Below, piece after piece: positions 1 to 8,259 of a DNA stretch of 56,094 bases. This DNA is from an uncultured Phycisphaerales bacterium (GTDB lineage Bacteria; Planctomycetota; Phycisphaerae; Sedimentisphaerales; Anaerobacaceae): the NCBI GenBank assembly GCA_937927975.1, contig CALEZT010000227.1, positions 1 to 56,094 on the forward strand. The letters run 5' to 3'. The notes under the pieces are model-generated. The model was not told where the DNA came from. It worked only from the letters and a program-made list of their open reading frames with translations, and did no database searches. The translations under genes and the position numbers were made by a program. Position 1 is the stretch's first letter, and every line of letters begins with the position of its first letter.

Positions 1-156
1 CTCGGGCGACTTGAGCAGCAAGGCCAGCGCCCAGGTGTCGTCGATGTCGTCGCAGATGTCCGTGTCGAGAATCACCGGCCGGGCCGCGCCGGCCGGCGCG
101 ACGCCCGCAAGGATCGCCAGGAAAATGCACAAGGGACCACAAAATGCTCTGTTCAT
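1..156 (-). CDS. Exported nucleoside hydrolase (IUNH family), N-terminal fragment
   Basis: Reading the minus strand from the ATG at 154-156 gives 52 residues that run off the window edge. Residues 1-25 form a signal peptide (MNRAFCGPLCIFLAILAGV, then a small-residue cleavage region). Directly after it comes DTDICDDIDDTWAL, which matches the Asp-rich Ca2+/ribose-binding motif DTDxxxDDxxA at the N-terminus of inosine-uridine nucleoside hydrolases. These enzymes split ribonucleosides into base and ribose. The signal peptide implies a periplasmic or outer enzyme, which fits planctomycete relatives and the purine uptake genes at 23-25 kb and 52.8-54 kb. The substrate cannot be judged from this fragment. 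The family call is firm because of the motif; the rest of the gene lies outside the window. Confidence 0.82.
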   Translation of the reverse strand, partial: MNRAFCGPLCIFLAILAGVAPAGAARPVILDTDICDDIDDTWALALLLKSPE

Positions 157-167
157 AGCCGAACTCC

Positions 168-252
168 AGCGATTTGCGATTTACATTTCACGATGTACGC
201 CTTACGATTGGGCCTGAGGCCACAAATAGTAAATCGTCAATCGTCGGTAGTC
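168..252. repeat. Intergenic imperfect inverted repeat (GATTTAC/GTAAATC type)
   Basis: The segment between the nucleoside hydrolase and hisA carries GCGATTTGCGATTTAC near 170-184 and GTAAATCGTCAATCG near 229-243, which are imperfect reverse complements. Between them lies a small GGCC-TGA-GGCC hairpin. The low-complexity units (CGATTT, CAATCGTC) resemble the tandem units at 55977-56014. It is AT-rich compared with the genes around it and has no coding potential. It may fold as a transcript hairpin or be a degenerate mobile repeat. Confidence 0.6.
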
Positions 253-271
253 AATGACAAAGGGTCTGCTC

Positions 272-985
272 ATGGATGTGATCCCAGCCATCGATCTGCG
301 GGACGGCCAGTGCGTCCGCCTGATCCAGGGCCAGTACGACCGCCAGATCACCTACAGCGACAATCCGGTCGCCCAGGCCAGGCAGTTCCACGCGGACGGA
401 GCCCGCTGGCTGCACATCGTGGACCTCGACGGCGCCAAGATCGGCCGGCCGGTCAACACCGCCTCCATCACCGCGATCGCGTCCCTGGGACTGCTCAAGA
501 TCGAGGTCGGCGGCGGCATTCGCGACGAGGCCTCGATCCGCGAGCTGCTCGATATGGGCGTCTCGCGGGTGATCATCGGCACCAAGGCCGTCAGCGACTT
601 CGAGTGGTTCTCCGACATGGCGCTGCGGTTCAAGGGCAAGCTCGTCCTGGGCCTGGACGCCCGCGGAGGCACGGTGGCCACTCACGGCTGGCTGGAGAAC
701 AGCCACGAGTCCCTGGTGGAGTTCGCGACCAAGGCCGACAGGCTGCCCCTGGCGGCGATCATCTACACCGACATCGCCAAGGACGGCATGCTCAGCGGCC
801 CGAACATCGAACGCACCGCTTCGCTGGTCCAGGCGGTCAAGACGCCGGTCGTCGCCTCCGGCGGCGTCAAAGAGGTCGAGGACATCCACAAGCTCAAGCC
901 CATCAACGTCGCAGGCGTGATCGTCGGGCGAAGTCTCTACGAAGGCACGCTGAAGCTGGCGGAGGCCGTCGCGGCGGCAAAGTAA
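272..985 (+). CDS. hisA: HisA, phosphoribosylformimino-5-aminoimidazole carboxamide ribotide isomerase
   Basis: This enzyme catalyses the Amadori isomerisation of ProFAR to PRFAR in histidine biosynthesis, in the cytoplasm. The 237-residue product is a standard-length (beta/alpha)8 barrel. It opens with MDVIPAIDLRDGQCVRL, in which the Asp of AIDL is the general base. The second catalytic Asp lies in YTDIAKDGM (about residue 171), and the phosphate loops are VGGGIR and ASGGV. I chose the ATG at 272 because AAAGGG at 259-264 is a well-placed ribosome site; an in-frame ATG at 254 would add six residues. No other his gene is present, so hisA stands alone here, between two intergenic repeats. Confidence is high. 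Confidence 0.95.
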   Translation: MDVIPAIDLRDGQCVRLIQGQYDRQITYSDNPVAQARQFHADGARWLHIVDLDGAKIGRPVNTASITAIASLGLLKIEVGGGIRDEASIRELLDMGVSRVIIGTKAVSDFEWFSDMALRFKGKLVLGLDARGGTVATHGWLENSHESLVEFATKADRLPLAAIIYTDIAKDGMLSGPNIERTASLVQAVKTPVVASGGVKEVEDIHKLKPINVAGVIVGRSLYEGTLKLAEAVAAAK

Positions 986-997
986 GAACCGGAAATC

Positions 998-1147
998 CGA
1001 AGCACGAAATCCGAAATCCGAAACAAATTCAAAGCACGAATATCAAATGACCGAAACGCTGCCGCCCCATCGGAGGAGCCGTTTCTGTCATTTTGTCTTT
1101 TGGTCATTTGTGCTTGTTTCGAATTTCGGATTTCGTGCTTCGTGCTT
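998..1147. repeat. Long imperfect inverted repeat (GCACGAAATCCGAAA family)
   Basis: The left arm at about 998-1060 is built from units such as GAAGCACGAAATCCGAAATC and ends in CAAATGACC. The right arm at about 1081-1147 is its reverse complement (GGTCATTTG ... GATTTCGTGCTTCGTGC), with several mismatches. The loop is about 20 nt and GC-rich. The element fills the gap between hisA (+) and the radical SAM gene (-), so it sits between convergent 3' ends and could act as a bidirectional terminator. I recall similar unit repeats from planctomycete genomes, but no search was run. Confidence 0.75.
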
Positions 1148-1161
1148 TCTGCCTCGAACGT

Positions 1162-2274
1162 TCACGCGTAGCATTCCGCGGGACCGAGGACGCCAGGCTT
1201 CAGCCCGTTCTCGAAAAAGAACTGCCGAACGTGCGTGCACACGTGGCACTTGCTCGCATAGGCAGGCAGTTCCTCGTAGCCGAGACCCCTGGCCTCGTCG
1301 AGCAGGCCGCAGGGACCTTTCTCACACAGAATCCCGACCGGTCCATCGACGCGGGGATCGAACGCCTTCCAGATCTCTTCCAGCGGCGTCTGATTGACGT
1401 TGCCCAGGACGATGCCGCTGCACACGCCGCTGAAGACGTTGCCGTACGGGTCGATGTGCACGCCTTTGGCCCCGAGGAAACCGGCCAGGCAGTTCATGTG
1501 CTCCAGCGTCTCGACCGGCTTACAGGCCAGCAGGTGCGCCGGGTGCCCCGCGGCCCGGCCGGTAAAACGGAACGGGTACTCGTGGTAGGCCAGCGTGTAG
1601 ACGCGGTCTCGCTCGGGCTGCGAAAGACGCCGGATGTCCGCGGGCTCGTCGAGGTATTCCTCCCAGCGGACCTGGACCCGGTCGGGCCCGAGGATTTCGG
1701 CCGCCATCGACGCCAGCCGATTCACCGGTTCGCTGTCGACATATTCCTGGTGAAAGGGATCGACGCTGATCTTGAGCCGTTCCATGCCCAGCGAGGTCAG
1801 CGTGGCGAGGCGGTCGGAAACGAGTTGATCGTCCGTCGCCCAGAAACCATTCGTCTCGATCTGATCGACCGGGCCGAGACCCTGCTCGCCTGTCTTGCGA
1901 AGGACCTCGACGAGGTGGTCCCAATAGAGAAAGGGCTCGCCGCCGGTGAGATGGACCTTGGCCGCATCGCCGGCGATCGTTTTGAGCGACCGCCAGGCCG
2001 CCAGGCAGGTTTCCACGGGCAGGAGCCCGCCCTTCTCGGGAGAGCAATGATAGTAGCAGAACTCGCAGGCGGCGTTGCACTGGTACGTCAGCATCAGTCC
2101 GGCCGACCGCCACAGCTTGAACTTCGGCTCCTCGCGCGACAGGCCGCGGTTGTAGACATTCTCAGAAAGCTCGAACATGAGGCCAGCGTACCGGAATCGG
2201 CCTCGTTCGTCCAGTACTGCGATGGCCTGTAAAAGGAAGTCGTACAGGGTATCCTGAATCCTTGAGTGGCCCAC
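1162..2274 (-). CDS. Radical SAM protein with Cys-rich C-terminal (SPASM-like) region
   Basis: The 370-residue protein has a radical SAM core starting near residue 58. The cluster motif is CNAACEFC (CxxxCxxC) in the context [16 protein letters not shown], followed by [10 protein letters not shown], the glycine-rich SAM-binding motif. The C-terminal part (about 255-355) carries [13 protein letters not shown] and further Cys (CEKGPC, KCHVCTH), consistent with a SPASM/twitch region that binds an additional Fe-S cluster. Such proteins act in peptide modification, anaerobic enzyme maturation or cofactor biosynthesis. No precursor peptide or partner gene adjoins it, so no substrate is proposed. The long N-terminal stretch before the core ([12 protein letters not shown]) is unassigned. 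The start at 2274 is the first ATG; no strong ribosome site was identified. Confidence 0.85.
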   Translation of the reverse strand: MGHSRIQDTLYDFLLQAIAVLDERGRFRYAGLMFELSENVYNRGLSREEPKFKLWRSAGLMLTYQCNAACEFCYYHCSPEKGGLLPVETCLAAWRSLKTIAGDAAKVHLTGGEPFLYWDHLVEVLRKTGEQGLGPVDQIETNGFWATDDQLVSDRLATLTSLGMERLKISVDPFHQEYVDSEPVNRLASMAAEILGPDRVQVRWEEYLDEPADIRRLSQPERDRVYTLAYHEYPFRFTGRAAGHPAHLLACKPVETLEHMNCLAGFLGAKGVHIDPYGNVFSGVCSGIVLGNVNQTPLEEIWKAFDPRVDGPVGILCEKGPCGLLDEARGLGYEELPAYASKCHVCTHVRQFFFENGLKPGVLGPAECYA

Positions 2275-2337
2275 AACCGGGCATCACGCCCGAGGTGGCG
2301 CGCCGGTGGCGATCTTCTCCTGAAAGGCAGGCATCGC

Positions 2338-2583
2338 ATGACTCGTGAACAACTGCTTGATCGCACTTCGATTGATCCCCATGTGTGCTTCGGCAAGCCC
2401 TGCATCCGCGGCAGGCCGATCTGGGTCTCGCTGGTCCTGGACCTCCTGGCCAGCGGCATGAAGCCCCAGCAGATCATGCGAGAATACGACTTGGACGAAC
2501 AAGACATCCTGGCTTGCATCGCATGCGGCGCGGAGATGGCTCGAGAGCGGTATATAGACGTTCCTCTGAAGGCCGAGACATGA
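2338..2583 (+). CDS. DUF433 antitoxin-like protein
   Basis: This 81-residue protein contains a DUF433 domain over most of its length: RTSIDPHVCFGKPCIRGRPIW, then SGMKPQQIMREY and LDEQDILACIACGA. DUF433 proteins are small helix-turn-helix-like partners usually encoded just before a DUF5615 PIN-like protein, and the pair is regarded as a toxin-antitoxin type unit. Here the stop overlaps the next ATG (ATGA at 2580-2583), the usual translational coupling. The start MTREQ is preferred over an upstream start at 2266 because DUF433 proteins normally begin at this point. The partner is damaged (see the next entry), so the antitoxin may now be an orphan. Confidence 0.85.
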   Translation: MTREQLLDRTSIDPHVCFGKPCIRGRPIWVSLVLDLLASGMKPQQIMREYDLDEQDILACIACGAEMARERYIDVPLKAET

Positions 2584-2744
2584 AGCTCAAGTTGGATGAG
2601 AACCTCGGCAGGGCCGCTGTCTTTCGATCCGGCGGACATGACGCAGTCATCCTGAGTCGCAGACGAAGGATCTGGGCACAGGACGAGAAGTCTCTCTCGG
2701 TCTCACGACAGATCCTTCACTTCGCTGCGCTGCGTTCAGGATGA
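2580..2744 (+). pseudogene. DUF5615 PIN-like toxin, truncated by a palindromic repeat
   Basis: The reading frame opens with MKLKLDENLGRAAVFRSGGHDAV, which matches the start of DUF5615 PIN-like proteins: the Asp of LDEN is the first acidic metal ligand, followed by the GHD motif. From about residue 24 the frame reads through the inverted repeat at 2646-2745 and stops after 54 codons inside its right arm. An intact DUF5615 protein is about 110-120 residues, so the central and C-terminal acidic residues needed for a nuclease active site are missing. The most likely history is loss of the 3' part together with arrival of the repeat. A functional short product is unlikely. Confidence 0.7.
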
Positions 2745-2745
2745 C
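2646..2745. repeat. Inverted repeat GTCATCCTGA...TCAGGATGAC
   Basis: The left arm, 2646-2673, begins GTCATCCTGAG and ends GAAGGATCT. The right arm, 2710-2745, begins AGATCCTTC and ends TTCAGGATGAC. The outer 10 bp and the inner AGATCCTTC/GAAGGATCT blocks pair well, and the part between contains TCGC-rich mismatches. The element starts inside the toxin frame at 2580. I recall palindromes with GTCATCCTGAG/AAGGATCT ends as widespread dispersed elements in environmental bacterial genomes; this is recollection, not a search. Confidence 0.75.
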
Positions 2746-2793
2746 AAGATCCGCGCACGAGTCAATCCGGATCCGTATGATCCCACACAGATG

Positions 2794-4605
2794 CTATCGT
2801 ACGCTCTTCTTCAGGTACACCTGCAGAACGGTGATGTCGGCCGGGGTGATGCCGCTGAGGCGCGAGGCTTGGCCGAGCGTGGCGGGCTTGAAGGCTGTCA
2901 GTTTCTCCTTGGCCTCGGCGCGAAGGTGCGCGATCCTTTCGTAGTTCACGCCGGCGGGGATTCGTTTGCTGTCCAAGTCTCGCTGCACGCCTGCCAGTCG
3001 CTCCTGCTTGGCGAGATATCCTTCGTACTTCGCATCGATGGCGATCGCTTCCAGGACCTCCCGGCCGCAGGCGGCGAATTCGTCGCGTATCGCGAGGATT
3101 GCCGGGTGCGACTCGCCGTCCGGGCGACGGAGCAAGTCCCACAGGGTCACGCCGTTGGAGCGGGTGCTTCTGAGGTGCGACTTCAGCCGATCGATGGCGG
3201 CGCGCTTGCTTTCGAATCTCTGCCGGCGATCCGGCTGAACGAGGCCGGCGGCAATGCCGAGGGGCGTGAGCCGGCGGTCGGCGTTGTCGGAGCGGAGGGC
3301 CAGGCGGTGCTCGGCCCGCGAGGTGAACATGCGATAGGGCTCGTCGATGCCGCGGGTGAGCAGGTCGTCGATCATCACGCCGATGTAGGCCTGATCGCGA
3401 CCCAGGACGACGGGCTCCCTGCCCTGGAGCTTGCGGGCGGCGTTGATCCCGGCGAGGATCCCCTGCCCGGCGGCCTCCTCGTAGCCGCTGGTGCCGTTGA
3501 TCTGCCCGGCCAGGAACAAACCCGCAATCTTCCGCGTCTCCAGGCTCGGCTGCAACTGCACCGGCGGGCAATAGTCGTACTCGATGGCGTAGGCGTAGTG
3601 GACGATGCGGGAGTGCTCCGTGCCGGGCATGAGACGCAGCATCTGCTCCTGCACGTCCTTCGGCAGCGAGGTGCTGATGCCGTTGCAGTAGATCGTCGTG
3701 CGGGCCTCGTCCTCGGGCTCCAGGAACACCTGGTGCTTGTCCTTGTCCGCAAACCGCATGATCTTCGTCTCGATGCTCGGGCAGTACCGCGGGCCAACGG
3801 ATTTGATCTGGCCCGTGTAGAGCGGCGCCCGGTGCAAGTTGTCGCGGATGAGCTGATGAATCTGCTCGTTGGTGTAGGTAATCCAGCACGGCAGTTGCGG
3901 CCGGTCGATCCGGTCGTTCAGAAAGGAGAACGGGACCGGGTCGGCATCGCCCTGTTGCGCTTCGAGTCGGTCCAGGTCGATGGTGGACGTGTCGAGGCGG
4001 ACGGGGGTTCCGGTCTTCAGACGCAGGACCTCCAGGCCCAAGCGTTCGAGACTCGCCGAGAGGTCGTCCGCCGCGGGTTCGTCCAGCCGGCCGCCGGGGA
4101 ACTGTTCGGTCCCGATGTGCATCCTGCCGCGGAGGAAGGTGCCTGTCGTGACGATCACGGTCGGAGCTGTGAAGGCAGCGCCATCGGCGCAACGGACGCC
4201 GCAGACCTGTGTTCCATCGGTCAGAATCTCCGAGGCCATCGCTTCGACGATCGTCAGGTTCGGCGTCTCTTCGAGCCGGACTCGCATGAAGTCCTGATAC
4301 TTGTACTTGTCCGCCTGGGCGCGGGGGGATTGGACCGCCGGACCTTTGGAGCGATTGAGCATGCGAAACTGGATGCCGGTGGCGTCGATTGCCAGGCCTT
4401 GAAGCCCGCCGAGGGCGTCCACCTCGCGCGTGATCTGCCCCTTGGCCAGGCCGCCGATGGCGGGATTGCAGCTCATCTTGCCGATCGTGGCCTTGCTGAG
4501 CGTGATCAGACAGGTGCGGGCCCCGATCCGAGCCGCGGCGTGCGCAGCCTCGATGCCCGCGTGGCCCCCTCCTATGACGATGCAATCAAAGTCGTTGGTT
4601 TTCAT
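2794..4605 (-). CDS. mnmG: MnmG (GidA), tRNA uridine 5-carboxymethylaminomethyl modification enzyme
   Basis: With MnmE, MnmG installs the 5-carboxymethylaminomethyl group on the wobble uridine of certain tRNAs, using FAD, NADH and methylene-tetrahydrofolate. The 603-residue length is typical. The FAD dinucleotide motif is IVIGGGHAGIEAA at residues 10-22. Family signatures are SCNPAIGGLAKG (about 46-57) and the internal GQINGTSGYEEAAGQG, and the C-terminal helical region (GVTLWDLLRRP onward) is where MnmE docks. The start overlaps the end of acpS by 20 nt, so the two are probably co-translated. No mnmE is visible in the window. Confidence 0.97.
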   Translation of the reverse strand: MKTNDFDCIVIGGGHAGIEAAHAAARIGARTCLITLSKATIGKMSCNPAIGGLAKGQITREVDALGGLQGLAIDATGIQFRMLNRSKGPAVQSPRAQADKYKYQDFMRVRLEETPNLTIVEAMASEILTDGTQVCGVRCADGAAFTAPTVIVTTGTFLRGRMHIGTEQFPGGRLDEPAADDLSASLERLGLEVLRLKTGTPVRLDTSTIDLDRLEAQQGDADPVPFSFLNDRIDRPQLPCWITYTNEQIHQLIRDNLHRAPLYTGQIKSVGPRYCPSIETKIMRFADKDKHQVFLEPEDEARTTIYCNGISTSLPKDVQEQMLRLMPGTEHSRIVHYAYAIEYDYCPPVQLQPSLETRKIAGLFLAGQINGTSGYEEAAGQGILAGINAARKLQGREPVVLGRDQAYIGVMIDDLLTRGIDEPYRMFTSRAEHRLALRSDNADRRLTPLGIAAGLVQPDRRQRFESKRAAIDRLKSHLRSTRSNGVTLWDLLRRPDGESHPAILAIRDEFAACGREVLEAIAIDAKYEGYLAKQERLAGVQRDLDSKRIPAGVNYERIAHLRAEAKEKLTAFKPATLGQASRLSGITPADITVLQVYLKKSVR

Positions 4606-4993
4606 TCGATTCAGCCAGGGCGACGGCCGAGGCGATCGCGAAATTGGCTGTGTGCGTAATGCTGATGCTGATCTGGCGGATCTTGAGCCGTTCGGCGATC
4701 TCCTTCACTTCGCCCGACAACTTCACTTCGGGCCGGCCCGCCGGATCGTTCGTCACCTCGATGTCGGTCCAGGCGATCTTGCCGCGCCAGCCGGTTCCGA
4801 TAAGCTTGAGGATCGCCTCCTTGGCGGCGAACCGCCCGGCGTATTTCTCCACGGAGTTTCGGTGCGCCCCGGCGTACTGCTTCTCGGCCGATGTAAAGAC
4901 GCGATCGAGGAACCGGTCCCCGTGCCGATCGATCATCTGTTCGATGCGGGGAAAATCCACCAGGTCAATGCCGTGAGCGATAAGGTCCATCAT
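4586..4993 (-). CDS. acpS: AcpS, holo-[acyl-carrier-protein] synthase
   Basis: AcpS transfers 4'-phosphopantetheine from CoA to a serine of acyl carrier protein. The 135-residue product has the AcpS-type signatures: IAHGIDLVDFPRIEQM at the N-terminus, whose Asp binds Mg2+; FTSAEKQYA; and RFAAKEAILKLIGTG with the catalytic Glu/Lys pair, followed by SISHT-like SISITHT. Two tandem ATGs (4993 and 4990) and an upstream TTG are possible starts; I take the first ATG. It lies 15 nt after the PPIase lipoprotein gene and overlaps mnmG, inside one minus-strand operon. The length is typical of AcpS, not of the longer Sfp family. Confidence 0.93.
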   Translation of the reverse strand: MMDLIAHGIDLVDFPRIEQMIDRHGDRFLDRVFTSAEKQYAGAHRNSVEKYAGRFAAKEAILKLIGTGWRGKIAWTDIEVTNDPAGRPEVKLSGEVKEIAERLKIRQISISITHTANFAIASAVALAESNENQRL

Positions 4994-5008
4994 CAATGCA
5001 TACCGCTT

Positions 5009-6163
5009 TCAGCGAGCGAGCCGGTAGAGTCTCTCCAAGCAGTAGTCGACGAACGGAGCGGTGTCGATCTCGGCCACCTGGCGGCCGATCTCCTTCTCCA
5101 GTTCTTCGAGCGCGGCCCGCCGACGTTCCCGAAGGACTTCTTCTCGTACCCGGTCCTGGACCTCGGACAGAGGCAGGTATCCCTCATCCTGCTTGGTCTC
5201 CACCTTCATGAGAAAGATCCGTCCTGGCGCGTCGATGGGGCCGGCCACCTGGCCGACCCGCATACTTCTGGCCTTCACGGCCAGCACATCGTACGGCGGG
5301 GCAAACGCATTCGGGTTCCTGGGTCTCAGCAAACCGCCCTGAGGAGCCAAGGGATCATTGGAATACTGCTTGGCCAACTCGCCGAAATCCTCGCCGGCTT
5401 CGATTCGCATTCGCAAATCTGCGCCCAGCAACCGCGCCCTGTGGAGACGATCCTCATTCGGATCCGACAGGGGCACCTTGGCGACGTCGATGTCGATCAG
5501 ACGCAACTGCAGGACGCCCTCGCGAAGAAACTCCTGGTCCTTCACTTTGTCGTAATGGGCGACGATCTCGCGGTACGTCACCGGACGATTCCGACGATAC
5601 GCCGAGTCGATCACGTACTGGGCGAGGAAGTCCCGCTTGCGACGTTCCTTGAAAGTCGTACGATTCATGCCGCGACGCTGCAGGGCCGCGTCGGCCTCCG
5701 CGCCGTTTCCTCCGTGTTCTTCCATGATGAACCGCCGAAGCTCCTTCTCCGCCATCTTGTCCAACGCGTCGTCGGCCTTGTCCCCCAGTTCCCGACGGGC
5801 CCGCTTGGCCAGCACGATCCGCGTGATGATATTGCGATTGAGCCGCTGCTCGATCACCGGGCGGACCTCCGCAAGAAACTGTTCGAGCGAAACCTCCTTC
5901 GCCCGTGCTTCGAGCCGGTCCTTGAGCGAGGGGCCGGAGAGGTCCTCCTCCGGCGGCGACACCATGACGTCCTCGAACGTGATGGTTTCACCGCTGATGA
6001 GGATCTCGTCCGGCCGGGTCGGCCGCGGCGCATAGGTCTTCTGCCGAATCTCTTCCTCGGTCAGGGCCGACTTCTTCTTGTTACCCTCGCAACCGGCCGC
6101 CAGGACAAGAACAAGAGCGAAGAGGCACCCGATACCCATTTGTCCCATTCGTCTGACTGTCAT
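5009..6163 (-). CDS. Parvulin-type peptidyl-prolyl isomerase lipoprotein (SurA/PrsA-like)
   Basis: The protein is predicted to help fold exported proteins. Starting from the ATG at 6163, the 384 residues begin with a short basic segment, a hydrophobic stretch and the lipobox LAAGC, so the mature protein should be lipid-anchored. Residues about 60-190 form a helical SurA_N-like chaperone region (SLEQFLAEVRPVIEQRLNRN, then many charged helices). A rotamase domain follows at about 200-320: LQLRLIDID, GEDFGELAKQYSND, GGLLRPR, VGQVAGPI and GRIFLMKVE are parvulin landmarks. An upstream in-frame ATG at 6187 would put eight polar residues before the signal and overlap the HD gene. The gene starts 7 nt after the HD gene stop. 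Confidence 0.85.
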   Translation of the reverse strand: MTVRRMGQMGIGCLFALVLVLAAGCEGNKKKSALTEEEIRQKTYAPRPTRPDEILISGETITFEDVMVSPPEEDLSGPSLKDRLEARAKEVSLEQFLAEVRPVIEQRLNRNIITRIVLAKRARRELGDKADDALDKMAEKELRRFIMEEHGGNGAEADAALQRRGMNRTTFKERRKRDFLAQYVIDSAYRRNRPVTYREIVAHYDKVKDQEFLREGVLQLRLIDIDVAKVPLSDPNEDRLHRARLLGADLRMRIEAGEDFGELAKQYSNDPLAPQGGLLRPRNPNAFAPPYDVLAVKARSMRVGQVAGPIDAPGRIFLMKVETKQDEGYLPLSEVQDRVREEVLRERRRAALEELEKEIGRQVAEIDTAPFVDYCLERLYRLAR

Positions 6164-6170
6164 CGTTCTC

Positions 6171-6764
6171 TCACAATCCCTGTGCATTCACATCGCCCTT
6201 GAGGCCGATTGCCTCGGCCGCTTCGCGCATTCCCGCGATGGCGTCCTCGATCAACACGTTGAAGTCGACGCCGAGGAGGGCCGCTCCCTTCTCGATGACC
6301 TCGCGGTTGACGCCGGCCGCGAAGGACTTCTCCTTCCATTTCTTCTTCACCGACTTGGCGGTCGTGTCCAGCACGCTCTTGCTCGGACGCACCAGGGCCG
6401 TCGCGGCGACCAGCCCCGTCAGCTCGTCCATCGCGTAGAGGGTCTTCTCCAGGTCGGTCGCCGGCTCGACGTCGGTGCAGATCCCCCAGCCGTGCGACAT
6501 CACCGCGCGGATGTACTCCTCGGGCCAGCCCCGCTCGCGGAGGATCTGTCCGCTCTTGTGGCAGTGCTGCTCGGGGAACTGCTCGTAGTCCAGGTCGTGG
6601 ACCAATCCGACCAGTCCCCAGGACTCGGGGTCCTGACCCCGCTTGCGAGCGCAATACCGCATCACCGCCTCGACCGCCAAGGCGTGCCTGATCAGAGCTT
6701 CGTTCTGGTTGTACTGCCTCAGCAGCGCGAGTGCTTCGTCGCGCGTCGGCGCCTGTTCGGCCAT
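6171..6764 (-). CDS. HD-domain hydrolase
   Basis: The 197-residue protein has an HD metal-dependent phosphohydrolase domain: IRHALAVEAVMRY (first His), GLVGLVHDLDYEQFPEQH (the HD doublet), a His in MSHGW and a later Asp in YAMDELTGLVAA. The layout resembles the YfbR/uncharacterised hydrolase group of HD proteins that act on nucleotides or other phosphate esters; the substrate is unknown. I chose MAEQAPTRDEAL at 6764 because an in-frame extension to 7220 would run through the promoter at 6838-6866 and into the GH10 gene. It is the first gene of a minus-strand operon with the PPIase, acpS and mnmG. Confidence 0.8.
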   Translation of the reverse strand: MAEQAPTRDEALALLRQYNQNEALIRHALAVEAVMRYCARKRGQDPESWGLVGLVHDLDYEQFPEQHCHKSGQILRERGWPEEYIRAVMSHGWGICTDVEPATDLEKTLYAMDELTGLVAATALVRPSKSVLDTTAKSVKKKWKEKSFAAGVNREVIEKGAALLGVDFNVLIEDAIAGMREAAEAIGLKGDVNAQGL

Positions 6765-6837
6765 TTCGCACCCCACAGACGTCAGGGACGACCGCCCCTG
6801 CGGATCTGATGGATTCCAGACCTCAATACGTGCCGGC

Positions 6838-6866
6838 ACTGTACCGCGAATGCCCGCCGACCGCAA
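6838..6866 (-). promoter_or_regulatory. Putative sigma-70 promoter of the HD/PPIase/acpS/mnmG operon
   Basis: On the minus strand the sequence is TTGCGG, a 17-nt spacer, then TACAGT. The -10 box is at 6838-6843 and the -35 box at 6861-6866. Transcription would begin near 6831, leaving a leader of about 65 nt before the ATG at 6764. Each box matches the consensus at four of six positions and the spacing is ideal; this is prediction only. Confidence 0.45.
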
Positions 6867-6961
6867 TGGGGTTCTCGTTCGGAGGGACGCCGTGAGGCGT
6901 TGTCTTTCTTCCCTGGGCAGAGAGAGGATGCTCTTACGGGCACACCACGAACAGGGCTCGC

Positions 6962-8209
6962 TCACCGGAGCGAGACCGCTTTCGTCGGCTCGGCTCGCTT
7001 GAAATCGACGAGCGTTTCTTTGCCGCCGGCGGCGATCTTGTGCCGGCCGTAGAACGCCGGGACCTCGCATCGACCCGCGGCGTCGGCCTTGCCCTGCCAG
7101 GTCGTCCACCACTGCTTGTAGACCAGATCGCGATAGGCCTGGGCCGCAGGCGTGGGCGACCAGTCCCGACGGTACAGCGACGATTGCGGAATCCAGTTGG
7201 CCCCCTCCCAGAAGCCCCACATCAGGATGCCCTTGACCGCCGGCTCGGCGAAGCAGATGCGATAATATTCCACGATGGCCTTCGCCTTGGCCTGCTCCTC
7301 CTCATCCGTGAGCTTGGAGTCCCGCTTGTTGTAGTGCCTGGACCGCTGGCCGGGGAAGTTGAACTCGGTGACGACGATCGGCAGCTTGAACTGGGCCAGC
7401 TTGGCCAGCGATGCCTTCAAGACCGCGGGGTCGAACGAGTCGCCGTGGAGGTGACCCTGGACGCCGATGCCGCCGATCGGCACGCCCTGATCCAACAGGC
7501 CGCGGATGTGGGCGACGTAATCGTCCAGGCGCCGGCCCGTCAGGATGTCGTAGTCGTTCAGAAATAGCACGGCATCGGGGTCGCCCTGGCGAACCCAGGC
7601 AGCCATGTCCCGCGTGATCTCGGGGCCCAGACGCTCCTCGTAGTAGTTGCCGTGGATCATCTCGTTGTTCAGATCGTACTCCACGAATCGGCCCTTGTAC
7701 CGCGTCCCGATGTCGAGGGCCCGCGCCTTGACCGTCTCGCGCAACGTCGCATCGTCGAGGGCGATGACCCACGGCTGGACGAAGTTCCGGATCCCCCAGA
7801 AGATGTTGTGTCCTCGCAGCGGGATCTCGTGCTCGTCGGTCCACTGGAGCATCGCGTCGCAGATGGAGTAGTCCACCTGGCCCTGGCGTCGCTCCATGGA
7901 GGGCCACTTCAAGGCGTTCTCGGTCACCGCGGCATTGAAGTTCTCCAGGAACACCTTCTTGTACTGGGCCGCAGTCTCGGCATTCGCCCGTTCACCGAAC
8001 ATCTGGCTGGCCAGAGCCGCCCCGAACCAGAACTCGTGACGCTGTTGCTCGACGCGAACCTCCACCCCCGGCGTCGTCTCGATCACCAGCGTGCCCATGC
8101 GGATCTTGCGAATGGCCTCGTCCACATCGGAACCCATCGCAAGCGAATGACAAAAACCCCAGACAACGGCAACCGCGACGGCTTTGGCGACCCACGAAGT
8201 GGAATTCAT
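6962..8209 (-). CDS. GH10 family endo-1,4-beta-xylanase, exported
   Basis: This is a predicted extracytoplasmic xylanase that cleaves internal beta-1,4-xylosyl bonds with retention. The 415 residues begin with a signal peptide (about 1-27, ending SLAMGS). The GH10 barrel spans about 60-385: ENALKWPSME at 97-106, RGHNIFW at 132-138, the acid/base Glu183 in DLNNEM and the nucleophile Glu282 in VVTEFN. These correspond to the classic DVVNE and ITELD motifs with family-allowed changes. An N-terminal beta region (TLVIETTPGVEVRVEQQRHE) resembles the small domain seen before GH10 in planctomycete and Bacteroidetes homologues. No carbohydrate-binding module is evident. AGGAGG just before the ATG at 8209 fixes the start over an ATG at 8224. 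Confidence 0.9.
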   Translation of the reverse strand: MNSTSWVAKAVAVAVVWGFCHSLAMGSDVDEAIRKIRMGTLVIETTPGVEVRVEQQRHEFWFGAALASQMFGERANAETAAQYKKVFLENFNAAVTENALKWPSMERRQGQVDYSICDAMLQWTDEHEIPLRGHNIFWGIRNFVQPWVIALDDATLRETVKARALDIGTRYKGRFVEYDLNNEMIHGNYYEERLGPEITRDMAAWVRQGDPDAVLFLNDYDILTGRRLDDYVAHIRGLLDQGVPIGGIGVQGHLHGDSFDPAVLKASLAKLAQFKLPIVVTEFNFPGQRSRHYNKRDSKLTDEEEQAKAKAIVEYYRICFAEPAVKGILMWGFWEGANWIPQSSLYRRDWSPTPAAQAYRDLVYKQWWTTWQGKADAAGRCEVPAFYGRHKIAAGGKETLVDFKRAEPTKAVSLR

Positions 8210-8259
8210 ATGATTCCTCCTCAATTGAATGCGGTATTCTTCGGTCGGTTCATGCTGGG

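Noticed and set aside
998..1147. Repeat units considered as a CRISPR array
   Set aside because: The units are short, head-to-head and without regular spacers, and no cas gene is present.
2791..4659. Plus-strand frame of more than 600 codons opposite mnmG
   Set aside because: mnmG has all its family motifs on the minus strand; the plus frame has none.
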